Counted from the first letter of the stretch, positions 1 to 8,764 are shown. The stretch is DNA of 40,279 nt from Siccirubricoccus soli (GCF_024178315.1 NZ_JAMZIK010000063.1:1-40279); one strand, 5' to 3'. Notes: generated by a model from the letters alone, not told the origin. Made by a program: numbers and translations.

Positions 1-141
1 GTCCCCGCCCGCGGCACCCTGCTGCGGATGACGGCCGGCCGCCCCGCCCGGATCGAGCAGGGCGACACCCGGGTCAGCCGCCCGACCCGGGCGGAGACGC
101 CGCGTCCCGCCCAGTCCCGCGCCACGCGACGCGGAAGCTGA
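1..141 (+). CDS. C-terminal tail of an unidentified protein (partial)
   Basis: An open frame enters from the left edge in frame 1 and ends at TGA 139-141, giving 46 residues. The tail is rich in Arg, Pro and Thr and shows no motif I recognise. A strong hairpin begins seven bases after the stop, which supports this as a real gene end. The function cannot be told from the part present. Confidence 0.4.
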   Translation, partial: VPARGTLLRMTAGRPARIEQGDTRVSRPTRAETPRPAQSRATRRGS

Positions 142-147
142 TCCGCA

Positions 148-172
148 GCGCCGGGCGCCTTCGGCCCGGCGC
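148..172 (+). terminator. Hairpin after the left-edge gene
   Basis: A perfect 9-bp GC stem (148-156 with 164-172) closes a 7-base loop, starting 7 bases after the stop at 139-141. There is no clear T-run, so termination is inferred from position. The rest of 173-365 holds nothing I can recognise. Confidence 0.5.
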
Positions 173-365
173 CTGCCAACCATCGCAAGGCCCCGCGGCG
201 CGGGGCATCCGGCAGGCTGCCCGGGGCGCCGCCCCCGGCGCCGCAATCCTTCCGGGTCGTGCCGCGGGATTCGACCCGGCCTGGGCATCCCGTGCAGCCC
301 GAGACTACCGCATGCCGCCCGCCGCGCCTCCGCCCCCGCCGGGCCATGGCCCCGCCGCCAGGGGC

Positions 366-472
366 CTAGAGCAGATCGCGTTCAGATGGAGTCATCTGAA
401 CGCGTGAAGATGCTCGCAAAACAACGGCCTGGAGCCTGCTGCGTGAGCGCAAGCGAACGCGGCATGCTCTAG
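366..472. repeat. CTAG-bounded palindromic repeat, copy A
   Basis: A 107-bp unit begins CTAGAGC and ends GCTCTAG. Inside are a 12-bp perfect hairpin (377-388 with 393-404) and a second imperfect hairpin near the right end. A second copy lies at 32379-32484, differing by about seven substitutions and one indel. It has no coding capacity and is probably a small mobile or MITE-like intergenic repeat. Confidence 0.85.
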
Positions 473-592
473 TACTACCTGGGCAGAAACGAAAATTCCG
501 CGGCGAAATCAGTGGCTTGCCGGCCAGGGCCTGAATTTCGCACCACTCTGAATTTGCTGAATTTTTGGTCGTTTCCGCCCAGGTAGTGCTAG
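469..592. repeat. CTAG-bounded inverted-repeat element abutting copy A
   Basis: The arms 471-492 and 569-590 are inverted repeats of 22 bp with two mismatches, flanked by CTAG at 469-472 and at 589-592. The left CTAG is shared with the right end of copy A, so the two elements are joined or nested. The AT-richer core of about 75 bp encodes nothing apparent. The shape is that of a MITE. Confidence 0.75.
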
Positions 593-811
593 GCCCCGCA
601 TGCACTGCCGCGCCCGGCTCGCAGGCCTCCCAGCCCCGGGGGGCCGGAGACCCGCTTCGGGCGACCCTGCCGAGCCACCGCCCGGCTCGGCCTGCCCCTG
701 GCCCGGGGGCTGGTGGAGGCGCATGGCGGCCGGGTGGCGGCGGCGGCGGCAGTCGCGTCTGCTCCGCCTGCCGACCGACCTGGCCCTGCCGCCGCCCAGA
801 GAGAGGCATGA
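593..811 (+). pseudogene. Probable decayed histidine-kinase C-terminus
   Basis: Frame 2 is open from directly after the CTAG element to TGA 809-811. From about 680 it reads RLGLPLARGLVEAHGGRV, which closely matches the G2-box region at the end of sensor histidine-kinase ATPase domains. Upstream of it there is no N-box, G1 box or start, and about 85 bases next to the element do not look kinase-like. I read it as the last remnant of a kinase gene whose front is lost. The similarity is short, so chance in GC-rich DNA is not fully excluded. Confidence 0.45.
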
Positions 812-839
812 GGCTGGGCCAAGCGCCGCGGCGGTGTGC

Positions 840-1226
840 ATGATCCTCTTCCTCTACGGCACGCTGCTGGACCCGGCGGTGCTGGCGCGCTGCGCTGGGG
901 AGAAGGGGCTGGGGCGCCGGCTGCGCCCGGCCTGGCTGCGCGGCTTCGCCCGGGTGGCGCTGCGCGGCACCCCCTACCCCACCCTGGTGCCGCGGACGGG
1001 GGCGGTGGTGGCGGGAGCGGTGCTGCCCGTCCTGCCCACCGCCCTGGCGCGGCTGGCCGCCTATGAGGGGCCGGAGTACCGGCTGGTGCCGGTGCGCATG
1101 GAGACGGCGCGCGGGAAGCTGCGGGCCCGGGCCGGGATGGCGCCGCGCTGGCGAGCGGCCGGGCTGGAAGAGTGGGGGCGCTGCTGCATGGGCGGCGCTT
1201 CCGAACTGCGAAGAACCACAAGGTGA
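840..1226 (+). CDS. Gamma-glutamylcyclotransferase-like (AIG2/GGCT fold) protein
   Basis: A 128-residue protein of the GGCT/AIG2 family, small cytoplasmic enzymes that release 5-oxoproline from gamma-glutamyl compounds. The N-terminal substrate loop YGTL (residues 6-9) is present. The acidic residue expected to be catalytic is Glu76 in AAYEGPEY. I chose ATG 840 because family similarity begins there; an in-frame GTG at 834 is possible and no strong Shine-Dalgarno is visible. The last 30 residues are basic and do not match the usual family end, so the 3' end may be altered. The exact substrate is unknown. Confidence 0.7.
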   Translation: MILFLYGTLLDPAVLARCAGEKGLGRRLRPAWLRGFARVALRGTPYPTLVPRTGAVVAGAVLPVLPTALARLAAYEGPEYRLVPVRMETARGKLRARAGMAPRWRAAGLEEWGRCCMGGASELRRTTR

Positions 1227-1390
1227 AATCGGGGCTTCGCCCCCACCCCCCAGCCGGTGCCTGCCGGTCATGCCGCCCCCCCGGACCCCGGTGTGGGATT
1301 TAGGTTCGAGGGATGAACTCCTGGGCGGTCACCGCTCGACCCTCCCTCGATGCCGCGCGGACAGGCCCCCGACCTGCCTCCTGTCCCGCC

Positions 1391-3397
1391 CTATTCCGCC
1401 GCCGGCGCGCTGACCCGCTCGCTCAGCTCCCGTGCCGCCTCGGCCGGCATCGGGCGGCCCAGCAGGTAGCCCTGGCCCAGCTCGCAGCCCGTGGCGTTCA
1501 GCGCCCCCACCTGCCCCACCGTCTCGATCCCCTCCGCCGTCACCGCCAGGCCGAGGCTGTGGCCGAGCGCCACGATGGTGGCGACGATCGCCGCCGCCTT
1601 CGGCTCCCCGCTCATCCCGGCGACGAAGGAGCGGTCGATCTTCAGCTTGTCGAAGGGGAAGCGCCAGAGATAGGCGAGGCTGGAATACCCCGTGCCGAAA
1701 TCATCCATGACGATGCTGCAGCCAAGCTTCCGCAGCTCCTCCAGGATCGCCAGAGCGGCTCCGGGGTCGCGCACCAGCAGACCCTCGGTCACTTCCAGCT
1801 CCAGCCGCTGCGCCGGCAGGTTGGCCGCCGCCAGCGCGTCCCGCACCGTCTGGACCAGCGCCGCGCCGTCATGGAATTGCGCCGGGGAGAGGTTGACCGC
1901 CACCCGCACCTTGCCGGGCCAGGAAGCGGCCTCCCGGCAGGCGCGGCGCAGCACCCAGGCACCGAGCGGGACGATCAGCCCAGTCTCCTCCGCCAGGGGG
2001 ATGAAATCCGCCGGGGGGATCAGGCCGCGCTCCGGGTGCGGCCAGCGCAGCAGCGCCTCGAACCCCACCAGCCGAGCATCGGCCAGGGTGTGCAGCGGCT
2101 GGAAGGCCAGGTCGAAGGCGCCGTCCGCCACCGCCAGGCGCAAATCCTGGGTCAGCTTCCGCTGCGCCGCCAGGGCCTGGTCCATCCCCGGCTCCAGGCA
2201 GCGGGCGGTGCCCGGTCCCTCCTGCTTGGCGCGGTAGAGCGCGGCGGCGGCGCCGCGCAGCAGCGTCTCCACATCCTCGCCATCCGCCGGGGCGATGGCG
2301 ATGCCGATGCTGGCGGTGCAGCCCGTCCGCTGGCCGCCCGGCAGCTCATAGGGCTCGGCGAGCAGCGCCAGCAGCCGCTCCGCCAGATGGCCGGCATCGG
2401 CCGGCGTCTCCAGCCCCACCTGGACCACGGCGAATTCGTCGCCGCCGAGGCGGGCGACGGTATCCTCCGCCCGGGTCATGCGCTGCAGCCGTTCCGCCAT
2501 CCGCCGCAGCAGCGCGTCGCCCGCCGCCTGGCCGAGGGTGCCATTCACCTCCTTGAACCCGTCGAGGTCGAGGGTCAGCACGCCGACCAGGGAGCCGTCG
2601 CGCCGCGCCCGGGCCAGCGCCGCGGTCAGCGCCTCGGCGAAGCGGGCGCGGTTGGGCAGGTCGGTCAGCGGGTCGTGCTGGGCGAGGAAGCGGACCCATT
2701 CCTCGGCATCCTGGCGCTCCCGGTTGCCGCGGATCGCCACCAGCGTGGGCAGGGCGGCGCCGAGCAGCATGAGGAGCAGCGCGCCGGCTCCGGCGATGGT
2801 GAAGGTGCGGCGGTAGAGCGCGTACTGCCCGGCGCGGTCCAGATGGACCTCGATGACGCCGACCTGCCTTCCCGCATGCAGCGCCGGCACATAGGCCTCC
2901 GCATAGAAGGTCGGGTCGCCGGGATGGCGGCGATGCGCCATCTCCACATGCGTCGCCCCCGCCAGCAGACGCCGCGCCAGCGTGCCGTCGCGCCGGTGCG
3001 CGGCAAGCTCCGCCGCCGGCGGCGCCGGCTCGTCCGAGGCGAAGACCGGCCGCCCCGCCGCATCGAACAGCCGGAAGCGGAAGACGTCGCCGATGCGGCC
3101 ATGGCGCTGCAGCGCCGCCAGCGTCGCGGCCTCCGGCGGCTGCCCGGCCAGCAGCGCCGGCAGGGCCTCGCCGAGGGCGGCGTTGAACTCCGCCGCCCAG
3201 CGCAGCGCCGCCGCCTCGGCATCCTGGCGCAGCAGCCAGCGATCGGCGCCGCGGTTGAACAACAGGGTGCCGCCGGCGAGGATCGCGAGGCCGAGCAGCA
3301 GAGCGCCGGGAAGCCGCATCCCGGAGGGCGACCGCCACGGCCAGGCCAGGCGCCACCGGCGGGGCGGTGCCGCGGCGCCTGGCGTTGCTTCGGACAT
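1391..3397 (-). CDS. Membrane GGDEF-EAL cyclic-di-GMP turnover protein
   Basis: This 668-residue protein has a membrane helix at about 29-48, a periplasmic sensor of about 150 residues, a second helix at about 199-221, then GGDEF and EAL domains. The cyclase signature is intact (GGDEF 318-322) and a product-inhibition I-site RAED lies at 309-312. The phosphodiesterase motifs are also intact: EAL at 447-449, NLSPAQF, EVTE, DDFGTGYS, KIDRSF and AEGIE. Both activities are therefore plausible. The start ATG 3397 follows a G-rich ribosome site; a longer frame upstream has no signal or domain. It is divergent from the Bug receptor gene at 3579. A role in the motility/biofilm switch is inferred from the family, and the sensed signal is unknown. 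Confidence 0.92.
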   Translation of the reverse strand: MSEATPGAAAPPRRWRLAWPWRSPSGMRLPGALLLGLAILAGGTLLFNRGADRWLLRQDAEAAALRWAAEFNAALGEALPALLAGQPPEAATLAALQRHGRIGDVFRFRLFDAAGRPVFASDEPAPPAAELAAHRRDGTLARRLLAGATHVEMAHRRHPGDPTFYAEAYVPALHAGRQVGVIEVHLDRAGQYALYRRTFTIAGAGALLLMLLGAALPTLVAIRGNRERQDAEEWVRFLAQHDPLTDLPNRARFAEALTAALARARRDGSLVGVLTLDLDGFKEVNGTLGQAAGDALLRRMAERLQRMTRAEDTVARLGGDEFAVVQVGLETPADAGHLAERLLALLAEPYELPGGQRTGCTASIGIAIAPADGEDVETLLRGAAAALYRAKQEGPGTARCLEPGMDQALAAQRKLTQDLRLAVADGAFDLAFQPLHTLADARLVGFEALLRWPHPERGLIPPADFIPLAEETGLIVPLGAWVLRRACREAASWPGKVRVAVNLSPAQFHDGAALVQTVRDALAAANLPAQRLELEVTEGLLVRDPGAALAILEELRKLGCSIVMDDFGTGYSSLAYLWRFPFDKLKIDRSFVAGMSGEPKAAAIVATIVALGHSLGLAVTAEGIETVGQVGALNATGCELGQGYLLGRPMPAEAARELSERVSAPAAE

Positions 3398-3578
3398 GAG
3401 GACTACCCCCGCAATTCGCTTCGGCAGGGCGGAGCCGCCGGGCATCGCGCCAAATTCACCGCGGCTGGTTAAGAATCCGCCAATTCCCGCCCGGTTCGGC
3501 CATTTCCGCACCGGCTGGCCGTTCCGCCTGCGGACGCGCCCTGGCATGCTGTGCCTCCGCTGCATTCCGGGAGCCCGC

Positions 3579-4547
3579 ATGTCGCCCGTGCCCCGCCGCG
3601 CCGGCCTCGCCCTGGCCCTTGCCCCTGGCCTCCCCCGCCCCGGCCGCGGCCAGCCCGGCTGGCCCAGCCGCCCCATCCGCATCCTGGTCGCCTGGCCGGC
3701 CGGCGGCAGCACGGATGCCGTCATGCGGCTGCTGGCCGGGCCGATGCAGGCCGCGCTGGGCCAGCCGGTGGTGATCGAGAACCGGGCGGGCGCCAGCGGC
3801 AGCATCGGGGCCGCCGCTGCCGCGCAATCCGCGCCGGACGGCTATACCGTGCTCGGCGATGCCAGCTCCCAGGCCGCCAACCCCTCCCTGCTGCGAGGCC
3901 TCGCCTTCGACTACGCCACCGCCTTCGCGCCGGTGACGCAGCTCTGCGTGGCGCCGGCACTGCTGCTGGTGCGGGCGGAGGACGGGCCGCGCGACCTGGC
4001 GGGGCTGCTGGCGCGGCTGCGCCAAGGGGGCGGCACCTATTCCTCCTCCGGCATCGGCACCGCGGTGCACCTGGCCATGGCGGCGCTGCTGCGGCAGGCG
4101 GGCGTCGCCGCCACCCATGTGCCCTATCGCGGCAGCCCGCAGCAGGTGCAGGCGGTGCTGGCCGGCGAGGTGCTGACCACCTTCTGCACCGTGCCCGCCG
4201 CCGCCGGGCTGGTGCGGGACGGCAGGCTGCGGGCGCTGGCCGTCTCCTCCGCCCGCCGCCTCGCCGCCTTCCCGGAGGTGCCGACCGTGGCGGAGCAGGG
4301 CTTCCCCGGCTACGCCGTGACCGAATGGCTGGCGCTCTTCGTCCCGGCCGGGACGCCGGAGCCGGCCATCGCCCGGCTGGCGCAGGCCGCCCAGGTCGGG
4401 CTGGCCGATCCGGCGGTGCAGGCGCGGCTGGAGCTGCTGGGCATGGAGGCGGCGGCGGCGGGACCGGCGGCGCTCGGCGCCTTCGTCGCGGAGCAGCGGA
4501 TGAAGCTGGCGGAGGTGATCCGGGCCGAGGGCATCCGCCTGGAGTAG
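3579..4547 (+). CDS. Bug/TctC-family tripartite tricarboxylate solute receptor
   Basis: A 322-residue periplasmic binding protein of the Bug (TctC) family, which carries organic acids or related ligands to TctAB-type transporters. The family opening PIRILVAWPAGGSTD is followed by VVIENRAGASGSIG and the APDGYT segment, and the length is usual. ATG 3579 has a GGGAG ribosome site. The signal peptide is atypical: after RRAGLALALAP the expected Ala-rich end is replaced by a Pro/Gly/Arg stretch. No tctA or tctB is nearby, so it is an orphan receptor, as is common in this lineage. The ligand is unknown. Confidence 0.88.
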   Translation: MSPVPRRAGLALALAPGLPRPGRGQPGWPSRPIRILVAWPAGGSTDAVMRLLAGPMQAALGQPVVIENRAGASGSIGAAAAAQSAPDGYTVLGDASSQAANPSLLRGLAFDYATAFAPVTQLCVAPALLLVRAEDGPRDLAGLLARLRQGGGTYSSSGIGTAVHLAMAALLRQAGVAATHVPYRGSPQQVQAVLAGEVLTTFCTVPAAAGLVRDGRLRALAVSSARRLAAFPEVPTVAEQGFPGYAVTEWLALFVPAGTPEPAIARLAQAAQVGLADPAVQARLELLGMEAAAAGPAALGAFVAEQRMKLAEVIRAEGIRLE

Positions 4548-4595
4548 CGTGCCCCGCGGGAGGCAGTCCGCGCCGGGCAGCGGGCACGGCGCCGC

Positions 4596-4668
4596 CTAGT
4601 GTCCTGCCCGCGAAGTGCGTGGGATTTCCCACGAACGCAGCGGATCAGCAGGCCACTGAAGACACTAG
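4596..4668. repeat. CTAG-bounded palindromic repeat
   Basis: A 73-bp unit with ends CTAGTGTC and GACACTAG and a central perfect 7-bp hairpin (4618-4624 with 4627-4633). It sits between converging genes. Its right-hand CTAG, read on the minus strand, provides the TAG stop of the DUF616 gene. Confidence 0.7.
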
Positions 4669-5579
4669 TGGAATGACGGCTTCTCCCCCCGCAGCATCCG
4701 CATCGCCCCCCGCAACGGCGCGGTGAGGCGCCAGGAGCGGCTCTGCCGCATGCCATGCAGCTCCGCCTCCAGCGCTGCCACCCGCTGGCGCAGGCCGGGC
4801 AGTTCCGCCGGCAGCAGGGCGCTGGCCAGCACCCCGTCCCACTGCGCTGCGAGATGCGGCGGCAGGGTGCCGAGCGCCCCGAAGGCCTGCTGCCGCGCCA
4901 CCCGTCCTTCGGCATGCGGCCAGCTATGGTAGGGGGAGGCGAAAAGGTCGAGCGGCAGCGCCGCCACGGCAAGCCCGGTTCGGTGGAAGGCGAGATTGGC
5001 CGAAAGCTGGTCACGCCGGGAATAGCGCAGCACCAGGCTGCGCCAGGCGGCCATGGCCGCATCGAGACCCGGGACGACGTGCCGGCGCAGGATCAGCCCG
5101 CCCCACCAGGGCCGTTCCTCCAGCAGGGCGGGGGCTTCCGCCAGCAGGTGCAGATACTGCTCCATGACCCGGACCGGCTCATCCAGCCCGGCGGCGAGCA
5201 CCGCCTGAAACTCCTCCGCCACGGTTCGGCGGAAGCCGTGCGGCGCCAGGGCCAGGGCCGCCTCCTCCGGCATGATCGCCGCCAGCGCCTCGGGCGGCGC
5301 CTCCAGCCGCACCGTGTTGTCGATGTAGAGCGAGACCCGGGCGGCGGCGACCTCCGGCAGCGATTCGGGCGAGAGCTTCAGCCAGCGCTGGCTGCGCACC
5401 GGATCCTGCGGCAGCAGCGGGGTGACGGGACGGATCTCCCAGCCTTCGGCCGCCAGGTTCGGGTCATCGGTGTAGCAGAGGAAGCGTGCCGCGGAGCCGG
5501 TGCGCGCCGGCTGCGCCTTCAACGGCTCATAGCCCCCGAGAATTGCGGTATAGACAACGAGGCTGGGCGAAGCGGTCAT
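4665..5579 (-). CDS. DUF616-like (TOD1/MUCI70-type) glycosyltransferase-related protein
   Basis: A 304-residue protein. The N-terminus VVYTAILGGYEPL, then FLCYTDDP, GWEIRPV and SLYIDNTVRL, matches the DUF616 pattern found in plant MUCI70/TOD1 and many bacterial glycan clusters; the IDN resembles a metal/nucleotide-sugar DxD-like site. The C-terminus (about 265-304) has a short coiled segment and the SRSWRLTAPLR motif, often seen at the ends of proteins in polysaccharide clusters. ATG 5579 starts the conserved domain. The TAG stop is the CTAG of the adjacent repeat. A role in surface polysaccharide decoration is inferred; no activity can be assigned. Confidence 0.75.
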   Translation of the reverse strand: MTASPSLVVYTAILGGYEPLKAQPARTGSAARFLCYTDDPNLAAEGWEIRPVTPLLPQDPVRSQRWLKLSPESLPEVAAARVSLYIDNTVRLEAPPEALAAIMPEEAALALAPHGFRRTVAEEFQAVLAAGLDEPVRVMEQYLHLLAEAPALLEERPWWGGLILRRHVVPGLDAAMAAWRSLVLRYSRRDQLSANLAFHRTGLAVAALPLDLFASPYHSWPHAEGRVARQQAFGALGTLPPHLAAQWDGVLASALLPAELPGLRQRVAALEAELHGMRQSRSWRLTAPLRGAMRMLRGEKPSFH

Positions 5580-5935
5580 GGTGTTATCGTAATTCTTGGA
5601 CTGCCACCGAGATTGCATCCACAACCCAGGACTGCAAGCCCCGTCCGGTCTTCCGGCCGATTGCGCTTGATTCCGCGACTGCGAAGGCGCATGTGCGGGG
5701 GGCCGGCGGCGCATGCCCCGGTGGCGCCCCGGCCGCGTGAGCGGCCCCCGCGGCTTCCCTGGCAGCGCGTTCCCGCTTTCGCGGATGGCGCCCCGGGCGG
5801 TCCTGGCGGGACGGACTGTCGGGCCGCGCATGCTCTTCCCCTCCGGATCGACCCAGGCACGCGGGGTCTCCGCCTCAGCAACCCCGCGGCAGCCACTGGC
5901 CGAAGGGCCGGGCGCCGCGTGATCGGGATTGATTG
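5580..5935. other. Divergent intergenic region, DUF616 gene / DEAD-box gene
   Basis: About 355 bases separate the two divergent genes and must hold both promoters. I see no convincing -35/-10 pair, operator palindrome or small gene. The frames that run through it are uninterrupted only because of GC bias. Confidence 0.5.
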
Positions 5936-7369
5936 GTGACCCAGTTTTCAGAACTCGGCCTTGCCGCGCCGCTGCTGCGCGCGCTGGAGGAGGCCGGCTA
6001 CTCCACCCCGACGCCGATCCAGGCGCGGGCCATTCCCCTCGTCATGGCCGGGCAGGATCTGCTCGGCATCGCCCAGACCGGCACCGGCAAGACCGCGGCC
6101 TTCGCCCTGCCGGTGCTACACCGGCTGACCGGACGTGGCGGGCGGCCGCCGCGCGGCGGCTGCCGCGCCCTGGTGCTGGCCCCGACGCGGGAGCTCTGCA
6201 GCCAGATCGGCGAGAGCTTCCGCACCTATGGCAAGCATCTTGGCCTCTCGGTCGCGGTGATCTTCGGCGGCGTGCCGCATGGCGCGCAGCGCCGGGCGCT
6301 GGCCCAGGGCATCGACATCCTGGTGGCGACGCCGGGCCGGCTGCAGGACCACCTGGATGCCGGCGATGCGCGCCTGGACCGGGTCGAGGTGCTGGTGCTG
6401 GATGAGGCCGACCAGATGCTGGACAAGGGCTTCCTGCCCGCCATCCGGCGCCTGCTGCGGGCGGTGCCGGCGGGGCCGAAGGGCGAGCAGCCCGGGCGCC
6501 AGACCCTGTTCTTCTCCGCCACCATGCCGGGCGAGATCGGCAAGCTGGCCGGCGAGATGCTGACCAGCCCGGCCCGCGTGGAGGTAGCGCCCGTCGCCAC
6601 CACCGCGGAGCGCGTGGCGCAGCGCGTGCTGCATGTGGAGCAGGCGCGGAAGCGCATCCTGCTGGCCGAGCTGCTGCGCGGCGAGGGCGTCGGCCGCACC
6701 CTGGTCTTCACCCGCACCAAGCACGGCGCGGACAAGGTGGTGAAGCAGCTCGACCAGGATGGACTCTCGGCCAACGCCATCCATGGCAACAAGAGCCAGG
6801 GGCAGCGCGAGCGGGCCTTGGCGGAGTTCAAGTCCGGCCAGGCGCCGATCCTGGTGGCGACGGACATCGCGGCGCGCGGCATCGACGTGGATGGCGTGAC
6901 GCATGTGGTGCAGTACGACCTGCCCGAGGTGCCGGAGACCTATGTCCACCGCATCGGCCGCACCGCGCGCGCCGGGGCGAGCGGCGAGGCGGTGGCGCTG
7001 GTCTGCGCCGACGACCTGGAGAAGCTCTGGGCGATCGAGAAGCTGATCCGCCAGCCGGTGCCGGCCGAGGACCGGCGGGAGGACAAGAGCGGGTCGCTGA
7101 CCAAGGCACCGATGGCGGTGGTGCGGCCGGCCCGCGGCGGGCACCAGAACCATGGCCGCGGGCGTGGCGCGCCGGGCGGCGGCCACCGCCAGGGGCAGGC
7201 GCCGAAGGGCCAGAACCATGGCGGGCGCGGCGCGCCGGCGGCGGCGAAGCCGGCAGGCGGCGACGCCACGCGGCGCCGGCCGGCGGCCGAGGCCGGGCGA
7301 AAGGACCGGAGCTGGCGCGAAGGGGATTTCCGGGACTCGGCGCCGGCCTTCCTGACCCGCGGCCGATGA
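5936..7369 (+). CDS. DEAD-box ATP-dependent RNA helicase (RhlE-like)
   Basis: A 477-residue helicase with every core motif: Q motif GYSTPTPIQ (21-29), Walker A AQTGTGKT (46-53), PTREL, TPGR, DEAD (156-159), SAT (194-196), LVFTRTK, ATDIAARGIDV and HRIGRTARAG (338-347). It remodels RNA or ribonucleoprotein, for example in ribosome assembly or decay. After about residue 385 comes a basic, Gly/Arg/His-rich, low-complexity tail, probably disordered and RNA-binding. GTG 5936 has a GGGA site at usable spacing; the in-frame TTG at 5933 is the alternative. A hairpin pair follows the stop. Confidence 0.95.
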   Translation: MTQFSELGLAAPLLRALEEAGYSTPTPIQARAIPLVMAGQDLLGIAQTGTGKTAAFALPVLHRLTGRGGRPPRGGCRALVLAPTRELCSQIGESFRTYGKHLGLSVAVIFGGVPHGAQRRALAQGIDILVATPGRLQDHLDAGDARLDRVEVLVLDEADQMLDKGFLPAIRRLLRAVPAGPKGEQPGRQTLFFSATMPGEIGKLAGEMLTSPARVEVAPVATTAERVAQRVLHVEQARKRILLAELLRGEGVGRTLVFTRTKHGADKVVKQLDQDGLSANAIHGNKSQGQRERALAEFKSGQAPILVATDIAARGIDVDGVTHVVQYDLPEVPETYVHRIGRTARAGASGEAVALVCADDLEKLWAIEKLIRQPVPAEDRREDKSGSLTKAPMAVVRPARGGHQNHGRGRGAPGGGHRQGQAPKGQNHGGRGAPAAAKPAGGDATRRRPAAEAGRKDRSWREGDFRDSAPAFLTRGR

Positions 7370-7377
7370 GATGAAAG

Positions 7378-7427
7378 GACGGGGGCTCCGCCCCCGTCAG
7401 CCCCCGGCAGAGGGCGCCGCCCTCTGC
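7378..7427 (+). terminator. Double hairpin after the helicase gene
   Basis: Two perfect 9-bp stems with 3-base loops lie in tandem (7378-7386/7390-7398 and 7407-7415/7419-7427), starting 9 bases after the stop. The arrangement suits transcription end or mRNA 3' protection. Similar stacked hairpins follow other genes in this window. Confidence 0.6.
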
Positions 7428-7554
7428 ACTCCCGCCGGGGGGAAAGCTTCCCCTCGGACCCCGCCCCGAGTTTGGCCGGTGCAACCGCCACCGCAATGTC
7501 ATCCGGGCGCCGCTTGCGGCAGCCTAGGCTCCACCGGCCCAAGGGGAGGCCGGG

Positions 7555-8694
7555 ATGCGGCTCGCCAGCTACAATGTGGAAAACCTGTTCGAGCGCGCCC
7601 GCGCCCTGAACCTCATGGACCGTGCGGCCACGAAGCGGCTGCTCGAAGCCCAGGCGGGGCTGAACGCCACCTTCCGCAAGCCCGATTATACCGCGACCGA
7701 CCGCCGCAAGATGGCGAAATGGCTGGAGGTGCTCGGCCTCGGCAGGGCCGACGAGTCGAAGGACGCCATCCTGCGGCAGAATCGCGGCCGGCTGCGCCAG
7801 CGCAAGGGCGGCAAGCTGGAGATCACCGCCACCGGCGGGGAGGATTGGGTCGGCTGGGTGGAGCTGAAGACGGAGCCGGTGAACGCCGTCGCCATCGACA
7901 ACACCGCCCGCATCATCGCCCTGCTGCGGGCCGACCTGCTGGCGGTGGTGGAGGCGGAAAGCCGCCCGGCGCTGCGCCGATTCGCCAGCCTCCTGCTGCC
8001 AGGGGTGGACTTCGCCGAGGAGGATGCGCCGGAGGCGCCATCGCTCGCCTATCCCCGGGTGATGCTGGTGGACGGCAATGACGATCGCGGCATCGATGTC
8101 GGCCTGATGGCGACGGAGGATTTCGCCATCCGCTCCGTCTCCAGCCATGTCGATGACCGCGACGCCAAAGGCGGGCTGCTCTTCAGCCGCGACTGCGCGG
8201 ATTACGAGGTGGCGCTGCCCAGCGGCGGCAGGCTGCACCTGCTGGTGAACCACTTCAAGAGCCAGGGCTACGGCGCCAGGGCCGAGAACGACGCAAGGCG
8301 CCGGGCCCAGGCGGAGCGGGTCCGGGCGATCTACGAGGCACGGCTGCAGGCAGGGGTGGAATTCGTCGCCGTGCTGGGCGACCTGAACGACCGGCCGGAT
8401 AGCCCGCCGCTCGCGCCGCTGCTCGGCGATGGCGGGCCGCGCGATGTCAGCCGGCACCCGAACTACCGCGATGACGGCCGCCCCGGCACCTGGCGCAACG
8501 GCACCGCGGCCAACAAGCTGGACTACATCCTGCTCTCGCCAGGGCTGTGGGACAGGGTGCAGGCAGCCGGGGTGGAGCGGCGCGGCGTCTGGGGCGGCAC
8601 CTGGGGCACGCTCTTCCCGCATCTGGCGACGATCGCGCGGGAGGAGGAGGCGGCTTCCGACCACGCCGCCATCTGGGTCGATCTGGGTCTGTAG
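7555..8694 (+). CDS. Endonuclease/exonuclease/phosphatase family protein
   Basis: A 379-residue EEP-fold metal-dependent hydrolase. The order of motifs is typical: LASYNVENLF at the start, the metal-binding Glu in VVEAES, RGIDVGLM, NHFKSQG, GDLNDRP near residue 275, NKLDYILLSP, and ASDHAAIWVDL at the end with the catalytic Asp-His. The ATG follows a strong AAGGGGAGG site. A lysine/arginine-rich insert at about 30-100 is larger than in minimal family members. There is no signal peptide, so it is likely cytoplasmic. The substrate (DNA, phospholipid or phosphate ester) cannot be decided. Confidence 0.88.
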   Translation: MRLASYNVENLFERARALNLMDRAATKRLLEAQAGLNATFRKPDYTATDRRKMAKWLEVLGLGRADESKDAILRQNRGRLRQRKGGKLEITATGGEDWVGWVELKTEPVNAVAIDNTARIIALLRADLLAVVEAESRPALRRFASLLLPGVDFAEEDAPEAPSLAYPRVMLVDGNDDRGIDVGLMATEDFAIRSVSSHVDDRDAKGGLLFSRDCADYEVALPSGGRLHLLVNHFKSQGYGARAENDARRRAQAERVRAIYEARLQAGVEFVAVLGDLNDRPDSPPLAPLLGDGGPRDVSRHPNYRDDGRPGTWRNGTAANKLDYILLSPGLWDRVQAAGVERRGVWGGTWGTLFPHLATIAREEEAASDHAAIWVDLGL

Positions 8695-8764
8695 CGGGGC
8701 CCGAAGATGGGCACCGCCCCGGGCCCGCCGCGTTCCCTCCGGCATCCAGAAGAAGGAGCGCCCC

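Noticed and set aside
366-1271. A 301-residue open frame on the minus strand
   Set aside because: It runs through repeats and the antisense of the GGCT gene and is all Pro/Arg/Gly; it is a GC-bias shadow.
1313-3472. A 719-residue open frame antisense to the GGDEF-EAL gene
   Set aside because: It has no domain and mirrors the codon pattern of the real gene, whose motifs are complete.
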